Source: Curtobacterium sp. 'Ferrero'
GTDB lineage: Bacteria > Actinomycetota > Actinomycetes > Actinomycetales > Microbacteriaceae
Length of the DNA: 56,467 bases
Direction of reading: 5' to 3'
Assembly (NCBI RefSeq): GCF_002412165.1
Contig: NZ_NXIA01000019.1
Coordinates: 1 to 56,467, forward strand
Shown: positions 1 through 7,384 of the stretch, piece after piece
Position numbering within the stretch: the stretch's first letter is position 1
Layout of the letters: every line of letters starts with the position of its first letter
Translations under genes and position numbers: made by a program
The notes under the pieces: model-generated
Told to the model about the DNA's origin: nothing
The model's input: the letters and a program-made list of their open reading frames with translations, nothing else
Databases searched by the model: none

Positions 1-138
1 GACGACGACGCCGCTGTCGTACGACACCGGCGCGGTCGTTCCGCGACGGTGCGACCCACGCAGCGCGGTCGTTCCGCGCCGCCGCGACCGGCTCGCCGCG
101 CTGAGCGTGACCGGGCCGCCGCGGAGCATGCTGGGCGC
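1..138. other. Left window edge, no supported gene
   Basis: Upstream of the first clear gene. A 16-bp direct repeat (GCGCGGTCGTTCCGCG) occurs at 30-45 and 63-78; each copy is itself a short inverted repeat (CGCGG/CCGCG around TCGTT). The stretch is open in frame with the downstream reductase, but nothing in it resembles the reductase fold, so I treat it as leader sequence or the end of an unseen feature. Confidence 0.4.
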
Positions 139-1011
139 ATGAAGCAACGAGTCATCGGAGACGTGTCCGTCAGCGCGATCGGCCTCGGCGGCATGCCGAT
201 GTCGATCGAGGGCCGGCCGGACGAGCGTCAGTCCGTCGCCACCATCCACGCCGCGCTCGAGGCCGGGGTCACCCTCATCGACACCGCCGACGCGTACCAC
301 CTCGCCGGCCACGACGAGGTCGGGCACAACGAGTCGCTCATCGCGAAGGCCGTCCGGGAGTTCCACGGTGCGACGGACGACGTGCTCATCGCGACGAAGG
401 GCGGACACCTGCGACCGGAGGCCGGGCCGTGGGCGCAGAACGGCCACCCCGAGTACCTGAAAGAGGCGGCGAAGGCCTCGGCCGCGCGGCTCGGGGTCGA
501 CGCGATCGGGCTGTACCAGTTCCACCGCCCGGACCCCGCCGTGCCGTACGCGGAGTCGGTGGGCGCGCTCGCGGAGCTGCTCGACGAGGGCGTCATCCGC
601 ATGGCGGGCATCTCGAACGCCGATCCGGACCAGATCCGCACCGCGAACGAGGTGCTCGGTGGCCGACTGGTCTCGGTGCAGAACCAGTACTCGCCGCGGT
701 TCCGGTCGAGCGAGCCGGAACTCGAGCTGTGCGACGAGCTCGGCATCGCGTTCCTGCCGTGGAGCCCGCTCGGCGGCATCACGAACGCGGCCGACCTCGG
801 GACCGCCTACGAGGACTTCGCCACCGTCGCCCGCGACCATGGTGTGAGCCCGCAGGTCGTCGCGCTGGCGTGGGAGCTGGCGAAGAGCGACGTCGTCGTC
901 CCGATCCCGGGAGCGTCGCGCCCGCAGTCGATCCTCGACTCGGTGACCGCGGCGGCCGTCAAGCTCCGTCCGGAGGAGATCGACCGCCTCGACGCCGCCC
1001 AGTCGCGCTGA
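139..1011 (+). CDS. Aldo/keto reductase family oxidoreductase
   Basis: A 290-residue NAD(P)H-dependent aldo/keto reductase, expected to be a soluble (alpha/beta)8 barrel acting on an unidentified carbonyl or aldose. The catalytic tetrad is visible: Asp and Tyr in IDTADAYH, Lys in ATKGG and His in QFHRPDP. The C-terminal cofactor-binding region reads VVPIPGASRPQSI. I chose the ATG at 139 because family homology begins at once (MKQRVIGDVSVSAIGLGGMP); the frame is open further upstream but that sequence is low-complexity Arg/Pro/Ala. It stands alone on the plus strand and a hairpin follows it. This is one of four aldo/keto reductases in the window, and the substrate cannot be inferred. Confidence 0.9.
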   Translation: MKQRVIGDVSVSAIGLGGMPMSIEGRPDERQSVATIHAALEAGVTLIDTADAYHLAGHDEVGHNESLIAKAVREFHGATDDVLIATKGGHLRPEAGPWAQNGHPEYLKEAAKASAARLGVDAIGLYQFHRPDPAVPYAESVGALAELLDEGVIRMAGISNADPDQIRTANEVLGGRLVSVQNQYSPRFRSSEPELELCDELGIAFLPWSPLGGITNAADLGTAYEDFATVARDHGVSPQVVALAWELAKSDVVVPIPGASRPQSILDSVTAAAVKLRPEEIDRLDAAQSR

Positions 1012-1038
1012 CCGGCGCCGCGCTGACCGGCCGCCGGT

Positions 1039-1073
1039 GGGACCGACCGCGCATCGAGCGTGCGGCCGGTCCC
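1039..1073. terminator. Bidirectional terminator hairpin
   Basis: Inverted repeat of 12 bases (1039-1050 with 1062-1073, one mismatch) around an 11-nt loop. It sits between the convergent aldo/keto reductase and lipoprotein genes and so could serve both. No U-tract is obvious, as is common at this GC content. Confidence 0.6.
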
Positions 1074-1092
1074 TCCGACGACGATCACCGCG

Positions 1093-1500
1093 TCAGGACG
1101 TGCACTCGCTCTGGAACGCCTTGCCGGTGGACTGCACCTTGCTGCTCGCCGCGGTGAGCTTCGACACGTCGACCGACTGCGGGTCCTTCGCGTAGGCCTC
1201 GATCTGGGTGATGAGTCCCGAGTACGCGTTCTCGAAGTCGTCCGCCTTCGCCTTGAGGTCCGCGTCCGAGATGTCCGACACACCAGACTTGATCTTGTCG
1301 TCGAGGTCCTTGAGCTTCGACACCGCGGCGTCCGGGTCGGACTGCAGGTTCGCGACCGAGTCCTGCACGCCGGACGCGGCGCTCGAGACGCGCTCGGAGA
1401 ACTTCGTGCACTGCTCGGCCTTCGACGATCCGGCCGAGCAACCGGCGAGCATCGTGACGGCGAGTGCGGCCGTGAGGACGGCGATGGTCTTCGTGGGCAT
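1093..1500 (-). CDS. Small secreted lipoprotein, function unknown
   Basis: A 135-residue protein with a classic lipoprotein signal: Met-Pro-Thr-Lys, a hydrophobic stretch (IAVLTAALAVTM), then the lipobox LAGC with the lipidated Cys at about residue 21. The mature part is Ser/Lys/Ala-rich and predicted helical, with two further Cys (one near residue 31, one near the C-terminus) that could pair. I do not recognise the family. It is probably attached to the outer face of the membrane. It is divergent from the quinone oxidoreductase gene, with about 150 bases between them, and is followed by the hairpin at 1039-1073. Confidence 0.8.
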   Translation of the reverse strand: MPTKTIAVLTAALAVTMLAGCSAGSSKAEQCTKFSERVSSAASGVQDSVANLQSDPDAAVSKLKDLDDKIKSGVSDISDADLKAKADDFENAYSGLITQIEAYAKDPQSVDVSKLTAASSKVQSTGKAFQSECTS

Positions 1501-1649
1501 GGTCGTGGGTCCCCCCTGGTGGTGCGATCATCGCCCCTCGGTGCGAGGAGCGCGGACGCCGCCGACGGTACACGGCGGACGACGGTCCGGGCGCGCGCGC
1601 TCGTGTGGTCCGCTGGGACCATGCGACGAGCGGGCGTAGCGTCGGGGAC

Positions 1650-2615
1650 ATGCGAGCGATCACCCACGACGACGGCACCATGACCGTGCAGGACCTGCCC
1701 GACCCCGAGCCCGGCGAGGGCGAGGTCCTCGTGCAGGTCGCCGCGGCGGGGGTGAACAACGCCGACCGGCAGCAGCTCGCGGGGAACTACCCGCCGCCAC
1801 CCGGGGCCTCCGAGGTGCTCGGGCTCGAGGTGTCGGGGACGATCAGTCGGCTCGGCCCCGGGGTGACCGGGTGGTCGGTCGGCGACCGGGTCTGCGCACT
1901 GTTGTCCGGGGGCGGATACGCGTCCCTCGTCGCCGTCCCGGCCACGCAGCTCCTGCCCGTGCCGGACGCGCTCGACCTGGTGTCGGCGGCCGCCCTGCCC
2001 GAGGCCGCGTGCACGGTGTACTCGAACGTCGGCATGCTCGCCGGACTCCGACCCGGCCAGACGCTCCTCGTCCACGGCGGCACGGGCGGGATGGGGTCGC
2101 ACGCCGTGCTCTGGGCGAAGGCACTCGGAGCGACGGTGGTCACGACCAGCGGCGGCCCGGCCAAGGTGCAGGCCTCGCGGGAGCTCGGTGCCGACCTCGC
2201 GGTCGACCACCGCTCCGAGGACTTCGTCGCCGCGGTGCACGCGTTCACCGACGGTCGCGGCGTCGACGTGGTGCTCGACGTCGTCGGGGCCGCCTACCTC
2301 GGTCGCAACCTCGAGGTGCTCGCCACGAACGGGCACATCGCCGTGATCTCGTCGTCGAGCGGACGGACGGGCGAGCTCGACCTCGGCGCGATGATGGGCA
2401 AGCGGGCGACGATCAGCGCGACCACGCTCCGGGCACGGCCCCGCGACGAGAAGGCCGCGATCGTCGCCGCCGTCCGACAGCACGTGTGGCCGTTCGTCGA
2501 GGACGGCCGGGTGCGGCCCGTGGTCGACTCCGTGCTGCCGCTGGACGAGGCGACCGAGGCGCACCGCCGGATGGCCGACGGCGAGCTCGTCGGGAAGGTC
2601 CTGCTCACGCCGTAG
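1650..2615 (+). CDS. NADPH:quinone oxidoreductase, zinc-independent MDR family
   Basis: A 321-residue medium-chain dehydrogenase/reductase of the QOR/PIG3 type. It has an N-terminal GroES-like domain (residues about 1-120, containing GVNNADRQQLAGNYPPPPG) and a Rossmann domain with the nucleotide motif HGGTGGMGSHA near residues 132-142. The catalytic and structural zinc ligands of alcohol dehydrogenases are absent, as expected for quinone reductases. The ATG at 1650 is chosen because the family N-terminus (MRAITHDDGTMTVQDLPDPEPG) begins there; an upstream in-frame GTG would add 15 unrelated residues. Predicted role: NADPH-dependent reduction of quinones or enones. A strong bidirectional hairpin follows the stop. 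Confidence 0.9.
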   Translation: MRAITHDDGTMTVQDLPDPEPGEGEVLVQVAAAGVNNADRQQLAGNYPPPPGASEVLGLEVSGTISRLGPGVTGWSVGDRVCALLSGGGYASLVAVPATQLLPVPDALDLVSAAALPEAACTVYSNVGMLAGLRPGQTLLVHGGTGGMGSHAVLWAKALGATVVTTSGGPAKVQASRELGADLAVDHRSEDFVAAVHAFTDGRGVDVVLDVVGAAYLGRNLEVLATNGHIAVISSSSGRTGELDLGAMMGKRATISATTLRARPRDEKAAIVAAVRQHVWPFVEDGRVRPVVDSVLPLDEATEAHRRMADGELVGKVLLTP

Positions 2616-2623
2616 CGGCCGTG

Positions 2624-2660
2624 CGGTGCGGGCACGGTGACGACGGCCGTGCCCGCACCG
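2624..2660. terminator. Bidirectional terminator hairpin
   Basis: Perfect 14-bp inverted repeat (2624-2637 and 2647-2660) with a 9-nt loop, filling almost the whole gap between the convergent quinone oxidoreductase and ABC ATPase genes. Confidence 0.75.
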
Positions 2661-3491
2661 TCACGTGTGGACGCGCGCGAGGAACTCGACGAGCGCGGGG
2701 TGCTGCGGGTGGTCGAGCACGTCGGCGGGCGCGCCCTGCTCGACGACCTCGCCCCGGTGCAAGAACACGATGCGGTCGGCGACGTTCCGGGCGAAGTGCA
2801 TCTCGTGCGTGGTCATCAGGATCGTGGAGCCCTGCCGCTTGAGCTCGGTGACCAGGTCGAGCACCTCGCCGACGAGCATCGGGTCCAGCGCGCTCGTGAC
2901 CTCGTCGAGCAGGAGCAGCTCGGGGTCTGTCGCGATCGCCCGGACGATCGCCACCCGCTGCTGCTGCCCGCCGGAGAGCCGGTCGGGGTACGCCCCGGCG
3001 AACTCCCCCAGGCCGACACGGTCGAGCAACCGCCGCGCGGTGGTCTCCGCCGTCGCCCGGTCGACGCCGTGCACCTGCCGCGAGGCGAGCGTGACGTTGT
3101 CGAGCACGGTCATGTGCGGGAAGAGGTTGAACTGCTGGAACACGACACCGATCCGCGCGCGGGTGGCGTCGACGTCGATCCGCGGGTCGGCGATGTCGGT
3201 GCCCTGCAGCAGGACCTCGCCGTCGTCGATGCCCTCGAGGAGGTTCACCGTCTTGAGCAGCGTCGACTTGCCGGAGCCGGACGCCCCGATGACGCAGATG
3301 ACCTCGTGCCGGTGCACGGTCAGGTCGATGCCGCGCAGGACCTCGTGCTCACCGAAGGCCTTGCGCAGGCCGCGCAGTTCCAGGACGGGAGCCGATGTCG
3401 GCGGCTCGCGCCGTGCCTCCCGACCGTCGACAGCACGGGAGGCACGGGCCGCGCCCGCCTCGTCGTTCGCGTTCCACGCTGCTCCGCTCAC
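2661..3491 (-). CDS. Polar amino-acid ABC transporter ATP-binding protein
   Basis: A 276-residue ABC ATPase of the GlnQ/HisP type that powers the permease encoded just upstream. Seen: Walker A GASGSGKST (about 69-77), Q-loop VVFQQFNLF, signature LSGGQQQRV, Walker B LLLLDEVTSALDP and switch histidine TTHEMHFA. The GTG start overlaps the permease stop as GTGA, which indicates translational coupling. The first 35 or so residues precede the usual family start (VLELRGLRKAFG) and are encoded across an 11-bp inverted repeat resembling the intergenic palindrome family, so this extension may be a late acquisition. It is the last gene of a three-gene importer operon (binding protein, permease, ATPase). 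Confidence 0.95.
   Translation of the reverse strand: MSGAAWNANDEAGAARASRAVDGREARREPPTSAPVLELRGLRKAFGEHEVLRGIDLTVHRHEVICVIGASGSGKSTLLKTVNLLEGIDDGEVLLQGTDIADPRIDVDATRARIGVVFQQFNLFPHMTVLDNVTLASRQVHGVDRATAETTARRLLDRVGLGEFAGAYPDRLSGGQQQRVAIVRAIATDPELLLLDEVTSALDPMLVGEVLDLVTELKRQGSTILMTTHEMHFARNVADRIVFLHRGEVVEQGAPADVLDHPQHPALVEFLARVHT
3411..3447. repeat. Palindrome-family element inside a coding region
   Basis: Arms CCGTGCCTCCC (3411-3421) and GGGAGGCACGG (3437-3447), perfect over 11 bp with a 15-nt spacer. The arms share the GGGAGGC core of the intergenic palindromes elsewhere in the window, but this copy lies within the 5' part of the ABC ATPase gene and encodes part of its non-conserved N-terminal extension. 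Confidence 0.55.
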
Positions 3492-4366
3492 ACGGTGCCC
3501 CCGATCTGTTCGCGTCGCTGCTGCCGACGGGCGATCGCGTCGGTGACGCGGATCAGCGGCAGGCTGATCACCACGAAGAGCAGGCCGGCGACGAAGTACG
3601 GCGTGAAGTTGTAGCTCTCGGCCTGCGCGATCTGCGCCGACCGGACCGCGTCGACGGCGCCGAGGATCGACACGAGGCCGACGTCCTTCTGCATCGACAC
3701 GAAGTCGTTCATGAGCGCCGGCGTCACCTTGCGGATCGCCTGCGGCAGGACGACGAGGCGGAGCGTCTTCGCGTGCGAGAGCCCGAGCGACCGGGCGGCG
3801 AGCCGCTGCGAGGGGTGCACGGCCTCCATGCCGGCGCGGAGCACCTCGGCGACATACGACGAGTAGGTGAGGACGATCGCGATGGTGCCCCAGAACTCCG
3901 CGGGCAGGCGCGGGAACACCCCGAGGCCCGGGATGCCGTAGCCGACGAGGTAGAGCACGATGATCAGGGGCAGTCCGCGGAACAGGTCGGTGTACCCGGT
4001 GGCGAGCATCCGCAGCGGGAAGAACACCGGGCTGCGCAGCCCCCGCACGACGGCGAGCAGGGTGCCGAACACGGCGACACCGATGCTCGCGAAGAACAGG
4101 ATGCGGACGTTCAGCCAGCGCCCGGCGAGGATCGCGGGGAACGAGTCCACCGCCGTCTGCGGGTCGAAGAACGACTGCTGCACGGCCGCCCAGCCCGGGG
4201 TGTTCACGACGCCGAAGTACAGCAGCACCACGACGACGAGCGTGGACACCACGGACACGGCGACCGACCGGCGGCCGCGCTGGCGCCGGTAGAGCCGACG
4301 TTCCTGCTCGACCGCGCTCGGTGCCGGGACGACGACCGGGGTGCCGGCACCTGCGGGGATGGACAC
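3488..4366 (-). CDS. Polar amino-acid ABC transporter permease
   Basis: Integral membrane permease of the HisM/GlnP family, 292 residues from the GTG at 4366. It has several hydrophobic segments, including VAVSVVSTLVVVVLLYFGVV near the N-terminus. The family EAA loop is present (EVLRAGMEAVHPSQRLAARSLG, continuing toward VVLPQAIRKVTP), the site that docks the ATPase. The GTG at 4366 is 5 nt after the binding-protein stop. An alternative GTG at 4411 would add 15 residues but overlap the binding-protein gene by about 40 nt, so I rank it second. The stop overlaps the ATPase start. A single permease gene suggests a homodimeric pore. Confidence 0.9.
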   Translation of the reverse strand: MSIPAGAGTPVVVPAPSAVEQERRLYRRQRGRRSVAVSVVSTLVVVVLLYFGVVNTPGWAAVQQSFFDPQTAVDSFPAILAGRWLNVRILFFASIGVAVFGTLLAVVRGLRSPVFFPLRMLATGYTDLFRGLPLIIVLYLVGYGIPGLGVFPRLPAEFWGTIAIVLTYSSYVAEVLRAGMEAVHPSQRLAARSLGLSHAKTLRLVVLPQAIRKVTPALMNDFVSMQKDVGLVSILGAVDAVRSAQIAQAESYNFTPYFVAGLLFVVISLPLIRVTDAIARRQQRREQIGGTV

Positions 4367-4371
4367 GAGCG

Positions 4372-5196
4372 CTACTTCAGGACCGGGGTGCCGGTCTCCG
4401 AGGAGAGCCACTTGGTCTGCAGCGCGTCGAGCGTTCCGTCGGCCTTGAGCGCGGCGAGCGCCTTGTCGACCTTGCTCGTGAGCGCCGACCCCTTCGGCAG
4501 CACGAAGCCGAACTGGTCGCCGGAGCCGTCGGCCGGGAACTGGGCCGAGACCGTGCCGTCGTCGAGCTGCGCGCCGGACATGTAGAACGCTGTCGGCAGG
4601 TCGGTGACGATGGCGTCGATCTGGCCGGACTTCAGGGCGAGCACCGCGTCGTCATTGGAGTTGAACACCTGCGGGGTGACGCCGAGGACGTCCTTGACGC
4701 TCTGGATCGACGTCGATCCGGCGGCGACCCCGATCGCGTCGCGCTTCAGGGCGCTGATCGTCGTGTCGCCCGCGGCCTTCGAGGACTTCGTCGTCACGAC
4801 GGCCTGCGTGGTGGTGTAGTACGGCGTCGACATGTCGACGGCCTTCTTGCGCTTGGCGTCGATCGAGAACTGCTGGATGTTCATGTCCCAGTCCTTCGGG
4901 CCGGGGGCGATCGCGCTGTCGAAGGTGCTGCGCTTCCACACGACGTCGGACTTCGCGTAGCCCATCTCCTTCGCGACGGCGTACGCGACCGCGGCCTCGA
5001 ACCCCTTGCCGGACTGCGGCTTGTCGTCCTCCACCCACGGGGAGTACGCCGGCTGTCCGGTCGCGATCGTGAGCTTGCCGTCCGTGACGGTGCCGGAGGC
5101 GCTGGTGCCGCTGCCCGAGGAGCACGCGGCGAGGGCGAGCACGGCGACGGCGGCCGTGGCGGTGGCGACGAGGGTGAGGCGGAGGGAACGAGTCAC
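4372..5196 (-). CDS. Amino-acid ABC transporter substrate-binding lipoprotein
   Basis: A 274-residue family-3 solute-binding protein (SBP_bac_3), lipid-anchored outside the membrane. The start is a GTG at 5196 with a GAAGG Shine-Dalgarno upstream; it gives a proper signal peptide (VTRSLRLTLVATATAAVAVL) and lipobox LAAC. An upstream in-frame start at 5343 would place 49 non-signal residues first and is rejected. Family features seen: the early substrate-domain segment YSPWVEDD, GKGFEAAVAYAVAKEMG, and the late DLPTAFYM stretch. It is first in its operon, as expected for a binding protein made in excess. The ligand is probably a polar amino acid or related compound, not identifiable from sequence alone. 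Confidence 0.93.
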   Translation of the reverse strand: MTRSLRLTLVATATAAVAVLALAACSSGSGTSASGTVTDGKLTIATGQPAYSPWVEDDKPQSGKGFEAAVAYAVAKEMGYAKSDVVWKRSTFDSAIAPGPKDWDMNIQQFSIDAKRKKAVDMSTPYYTTTQAVVTTKSSKAAGDTTISALKRDAIGVAAGSTSIQSVKDVLGVTPQVFNSNDDAVLALKSGQIDAIVTDLPTAFYMSGAQLDDGTVSAQFPADGSGDQFGFVLPKGSALTSKVDKALAALKADGTLDALQTKWLSSETGTPVLK

Positions 5197-5540
5197 GGGC
5201 GGGCCTTCGTGCAGCGGGGTGGGGGCAAGCAGATCGTACGCGGAACTGGTACACCACCGCGACTCGGCGGGCCGGCTCCCGACCCGATCACATTCCTGCA
5301 CATCGCATTCCGGTGTGACGAATACCGAACGGGAATCGCGCAACGAGAGTTCACGAAATGGTCACGATGCTTTTCGGTGTGCATTCTTCGGGCATCATGG
5401 GTGCCGCAGCACGTTGCCTCGGCGGCGGGTGGCGGACAACGGCGTCCGGTGCCCGCCGCCGGCAACTCTGTACCGGCCCGGGCCGCTGTGGACCGGTACC
5501 GGACCGGACCGGACCGGACCTGACCGACGGCCCGGCCGGC
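5197..5540. other. 344-nt intergenic region with GGACC microsatellite
   Basis: Separates the amino-acid importer operon from the cupin gene; both flanking genes are on the minus strand, so it carries the importer promoter. The stretch 5281-5400 is AT-richer than its surroundings and is the likely promoter and leader zone, but I could not place convincing -35/-10 boxes. At 5501-5520 there are four exact tandem copies of the pentamer GGACC, preceded by a degenerate copy (GACCGGTACC). No open frame with convincing coding character was seen. Confidence 0.5.
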
Positions 5541-6038
5541 TCAGTCGGCGAGCGTGAAGTCGTCGAACGAGAACCCCGGCGACACCAGGCAGCTCAGCAG
5601 CACCTCACCGTCCTGCGGGAGCGTCCGCTGCCACACCCCGCCGCGGACGAACGCCTGCGCGTCGTTCACCCGGTGCCGACCGGCGTCCGGTCCGAGCGTG
5701 ATCGTCGCGCCGGGCACCGGCTCGTCACCGTCGCCGCCGAGCTGCAGCTCGACCGTGTCCGGGCCGTGCCACATCCAGATCTCGTCGTTGACGACGCGGT
5801 GCCAGGCGGAGGCCTCCCCGGGCGGCAGCAGGAAGTGGATCAGGGTCGCCGCCGGCCGGTCACCGCGCGGCGTCGCGACCTCGGTGGGGGCGGTCCAGGT
5901 CCGGACGTACCAGCCGCCCTCGGGGTGCGGGTCCATGCCGAGCGCGGCGGCCCGCTGCGGCACGTCGAGCCACTCGACGACCTCGCCGGTGACGGAGCGC
6001 CGGGGGACCATCCCGGGTCGGGGTGCGGTCTCGGTCAT
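5541..6038 (-). CDS. Cupin superfamily protein, DUF985 family
   Basis: A 165-residue single-domain cupin of the DUF985 (Cupin_5) family, biochemically poorly defined. Family features seen: EWLDVPQRAAALGMDPHPEGGWYVRTW near the N-terminus, then the barrel signatures LIHFLLPPGEASAWHRV, DEIWMWHGPD and a closing LVSPGFSFDDFTLAD. Conserved Glu/His side chains (HPEGG, WHRV, EIW) could form a small-ligand or metal pocket. The ATG overlaps the stop of the upstream deaminase by 4 nt (ATGA), so it is probably translated with it and belongs to the same three-gene unit. A role in nucleoside-thioether salvage is only inferred from that coupling. Confidence 0.88.
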   Translation of the reverse strand: MTETAPRPGMVPRRSVTGEVVEWLDVPQRAAALGMDPHPEGGWYVRTWTAPTEVATPRGDRPAATLIHFLLPPGEASAWHRVVNDEIWMWHGPDTVELQLGGDGDEPVPGATITLGPDAGRHRVNDAQAFVRGGVWQRTLPQDGEVLLSCLVSPGFSFDDFTLAD

Positions 6039-7384
6039 GCGGTGTCCTCCTGGAGCGTCGGCGTGGTGGTGCGGGTGCCGTCGACGGCGCGGACGACGCC
6101 GCGGACGACGGTGGCGGCGGCGCGCCCGGCTCCGTCCTCGACGAGCTCGGCGAGCGCGTCCGGCACGGTCCGGGCATCGACGTCGAACACGGCGAGGTCG
6201 GCCCGCGCGCCGACGGCGAGGTGGCCGACGCGGTCGGGACCGACGGCGAGGCCCATGGCGTGCGCGCCGCCGAGGGTCGCGGCGGCGAGCAGGCGTTCGT
6301 GCAGGTCGTGCGCGCCGTAGCCCTGGGCCCGGGCGATGCGGTGCAGCGCGGTGACGTCGGCCATCAGGTCGAGCGAGGGCGACGACGACAGCGAGTCGGT
6401 GCCGATCGCGATCGGGCTGCCCTCGCGGAGGTAGTCAGCGACGGGCGGCGGGTCGAGCCCGATCACGGCGTTCGACCGGGGGCAGAGGGCGACGGCGGTG
6501 CCACGGGCCCGGAGCAGTGCCCGGTCGGCCGCGGTCGTGTAGACACCGTGCGCGACGTGGCAGTCGGGGCCGAGGACGCCGAGCCGGTCCACGAACGACG
6601 TCGCGCTCGCGCCGAACCCGAGGGCACGCATGGCCCGGAAGGACGGCACGTTCGCCAGGTGCCAGTCGCTGCCGTGGCCGATCCCGACGACGCCGTCGAG
6701 TCCGGGGACGGGCTCGAGGGCGGTGCGCTCCCCCTCGAAGGCGGCCTCGCCGAGGTGCAGGTGCAGTCGCAGTCCCCGCTGCCGGACGATGTCGGGCAGC
6801 TCGAGGAGCGGTGCGACGTCGAGCGAGTACGGCGCGTGCGGGGAGAGCCCGGCCCCGGGGGTCGTCGGGATGCGGGCGAGCTCGTCGAGCACCTGGTCGC
6901 GCCCGTGCGCCTGCCACGCGTCGTTCTCCCAGTCCATGACCTCCCAGTAGGCGATCCCACCGAGGCCGGCGACCTCCAGCGCCGACGCGGCCTCGAGGTC
7001 CGTGACGACGTCGGCGATGCTCGTCACCCCCGCGAGCAGGGACTGCTCGGCACCCAGGGCGGCCTCCGCTGCCCAGTCGTGCGGTCGGGCGTAGTCGACG
7101 TTGAACGCGGCCGCCCAGTCCTCGAACCCTCGGTACTGGCGCTGTCCGACACTGGCCATGCCGGTGTACTGCAGGTGGGTGTGCGCGTTGACGAGACCGG
7201 GCAGGAGCGCACCGCGCCAGCGGCGCTCGGTCCACGCCAATCCGGACGCGTCGAGCTGGTCGACGACCCAGGACCGGTCGCCCACGTGCAGGATCCGGCC
7301 GTCGCGGACGGCCACCGCACCGTCGGCGATCGGCGGCGCGGTCATCGGCACGACGACCCGCGCCGAGTGGACGACGACGCTCAC
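6035..7384 (-). CDS. Amidohydrolase, nucleoside-deaminase type (MtaD/SsnA-like)
   Basis: A 449-residue metal-dependent hydrolase of the chlorohydrolase/MTA-SAH deaminase subgroup. Metal and catalytic residues seen: His68 and His70 (NAHTH), His183 (SPHAPY), His210 and Glu213 (LHLHLGE), His279 (HGVY), the CPRSN motif (301-305) and Asp330 (GTDS). Such enzymes deaminate adenine-bearing nucleosides, for example methylthioadenosine, S-adenosylhomocysteine or aminodeoxyfutalosine. The GTG start at 7384 overlaps the stop of the upstream adenosylhomocysteinase-like gene by 4 nt (GTGA), which favours a substrate related to S-adenosylhomocysteine. Its own stop overlaps the DUF985 cupin start. The exact substrate is unproven; aminodeoxyfutalosine is the main alternative. 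Confidence 0.88.
   Translation of the reverse strand: MSVVVHSARVVVPMTAPPIADGAVAVRDGRILHVGDRSWVVDQLDASGLAWTERRWRGALLPGLVNAHTHLQYTGMASVGQRQYRGFEDWAAAFNVDYARPHDWAAEAALGAEQSLLAGVTSIADVVTDLEAASALEVAGLGGIAYWEVMDWENDAWQAHGRDQVLDELARIPTTPGAGLSPHAPYSLDVAPLLELPDIVRQRGLRLHLHLGEAAFEGERTALEPVPGLDGVVGIGHGSDWHLANVPSFRAMRALGFGASATSFVDRLGVLGPDCHVAHGVYTTAADRALLRARGTAVALCPRSNAVIGLDPPPVADYLREGSPIAIGTDSLSSSPSLDLMADVTALHRIARAQGYGAHDLHERLLAAATLGGAHAMGLAVGPDRVGHLAVGARADLAVFDVDARTVPDALAELVEDGAGRAAATVVRGVVRAVDGTRTTTPTLQEDTA

Noticed and set aside
807..2564. Very long reading frame opposite the reductase and quinone oxidoreductase genes
   Set aside because: Its product is Arg/His/Pro-rich low-complexity sequence with no domain; it mirrors the GC-rich third positions of the real plus-strand genes.
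4366..4411. Alternative GTG start at 4411 for the amino-acid permease
   Set aside because: It would overlap the binding-protein gene by about 40 nt and add residues read out of frame from it; the GTG at 4366 follows that stop by 5 nt.
6035..7384. Aminodeoxyfutalosine deaminase of the futalosine menaquinone pathway
   Set aside because: The family allows it, but no mqn genes are nearby, and coupling to an SAH-hydrolase homologue makes an SAH-type substrate more likely.
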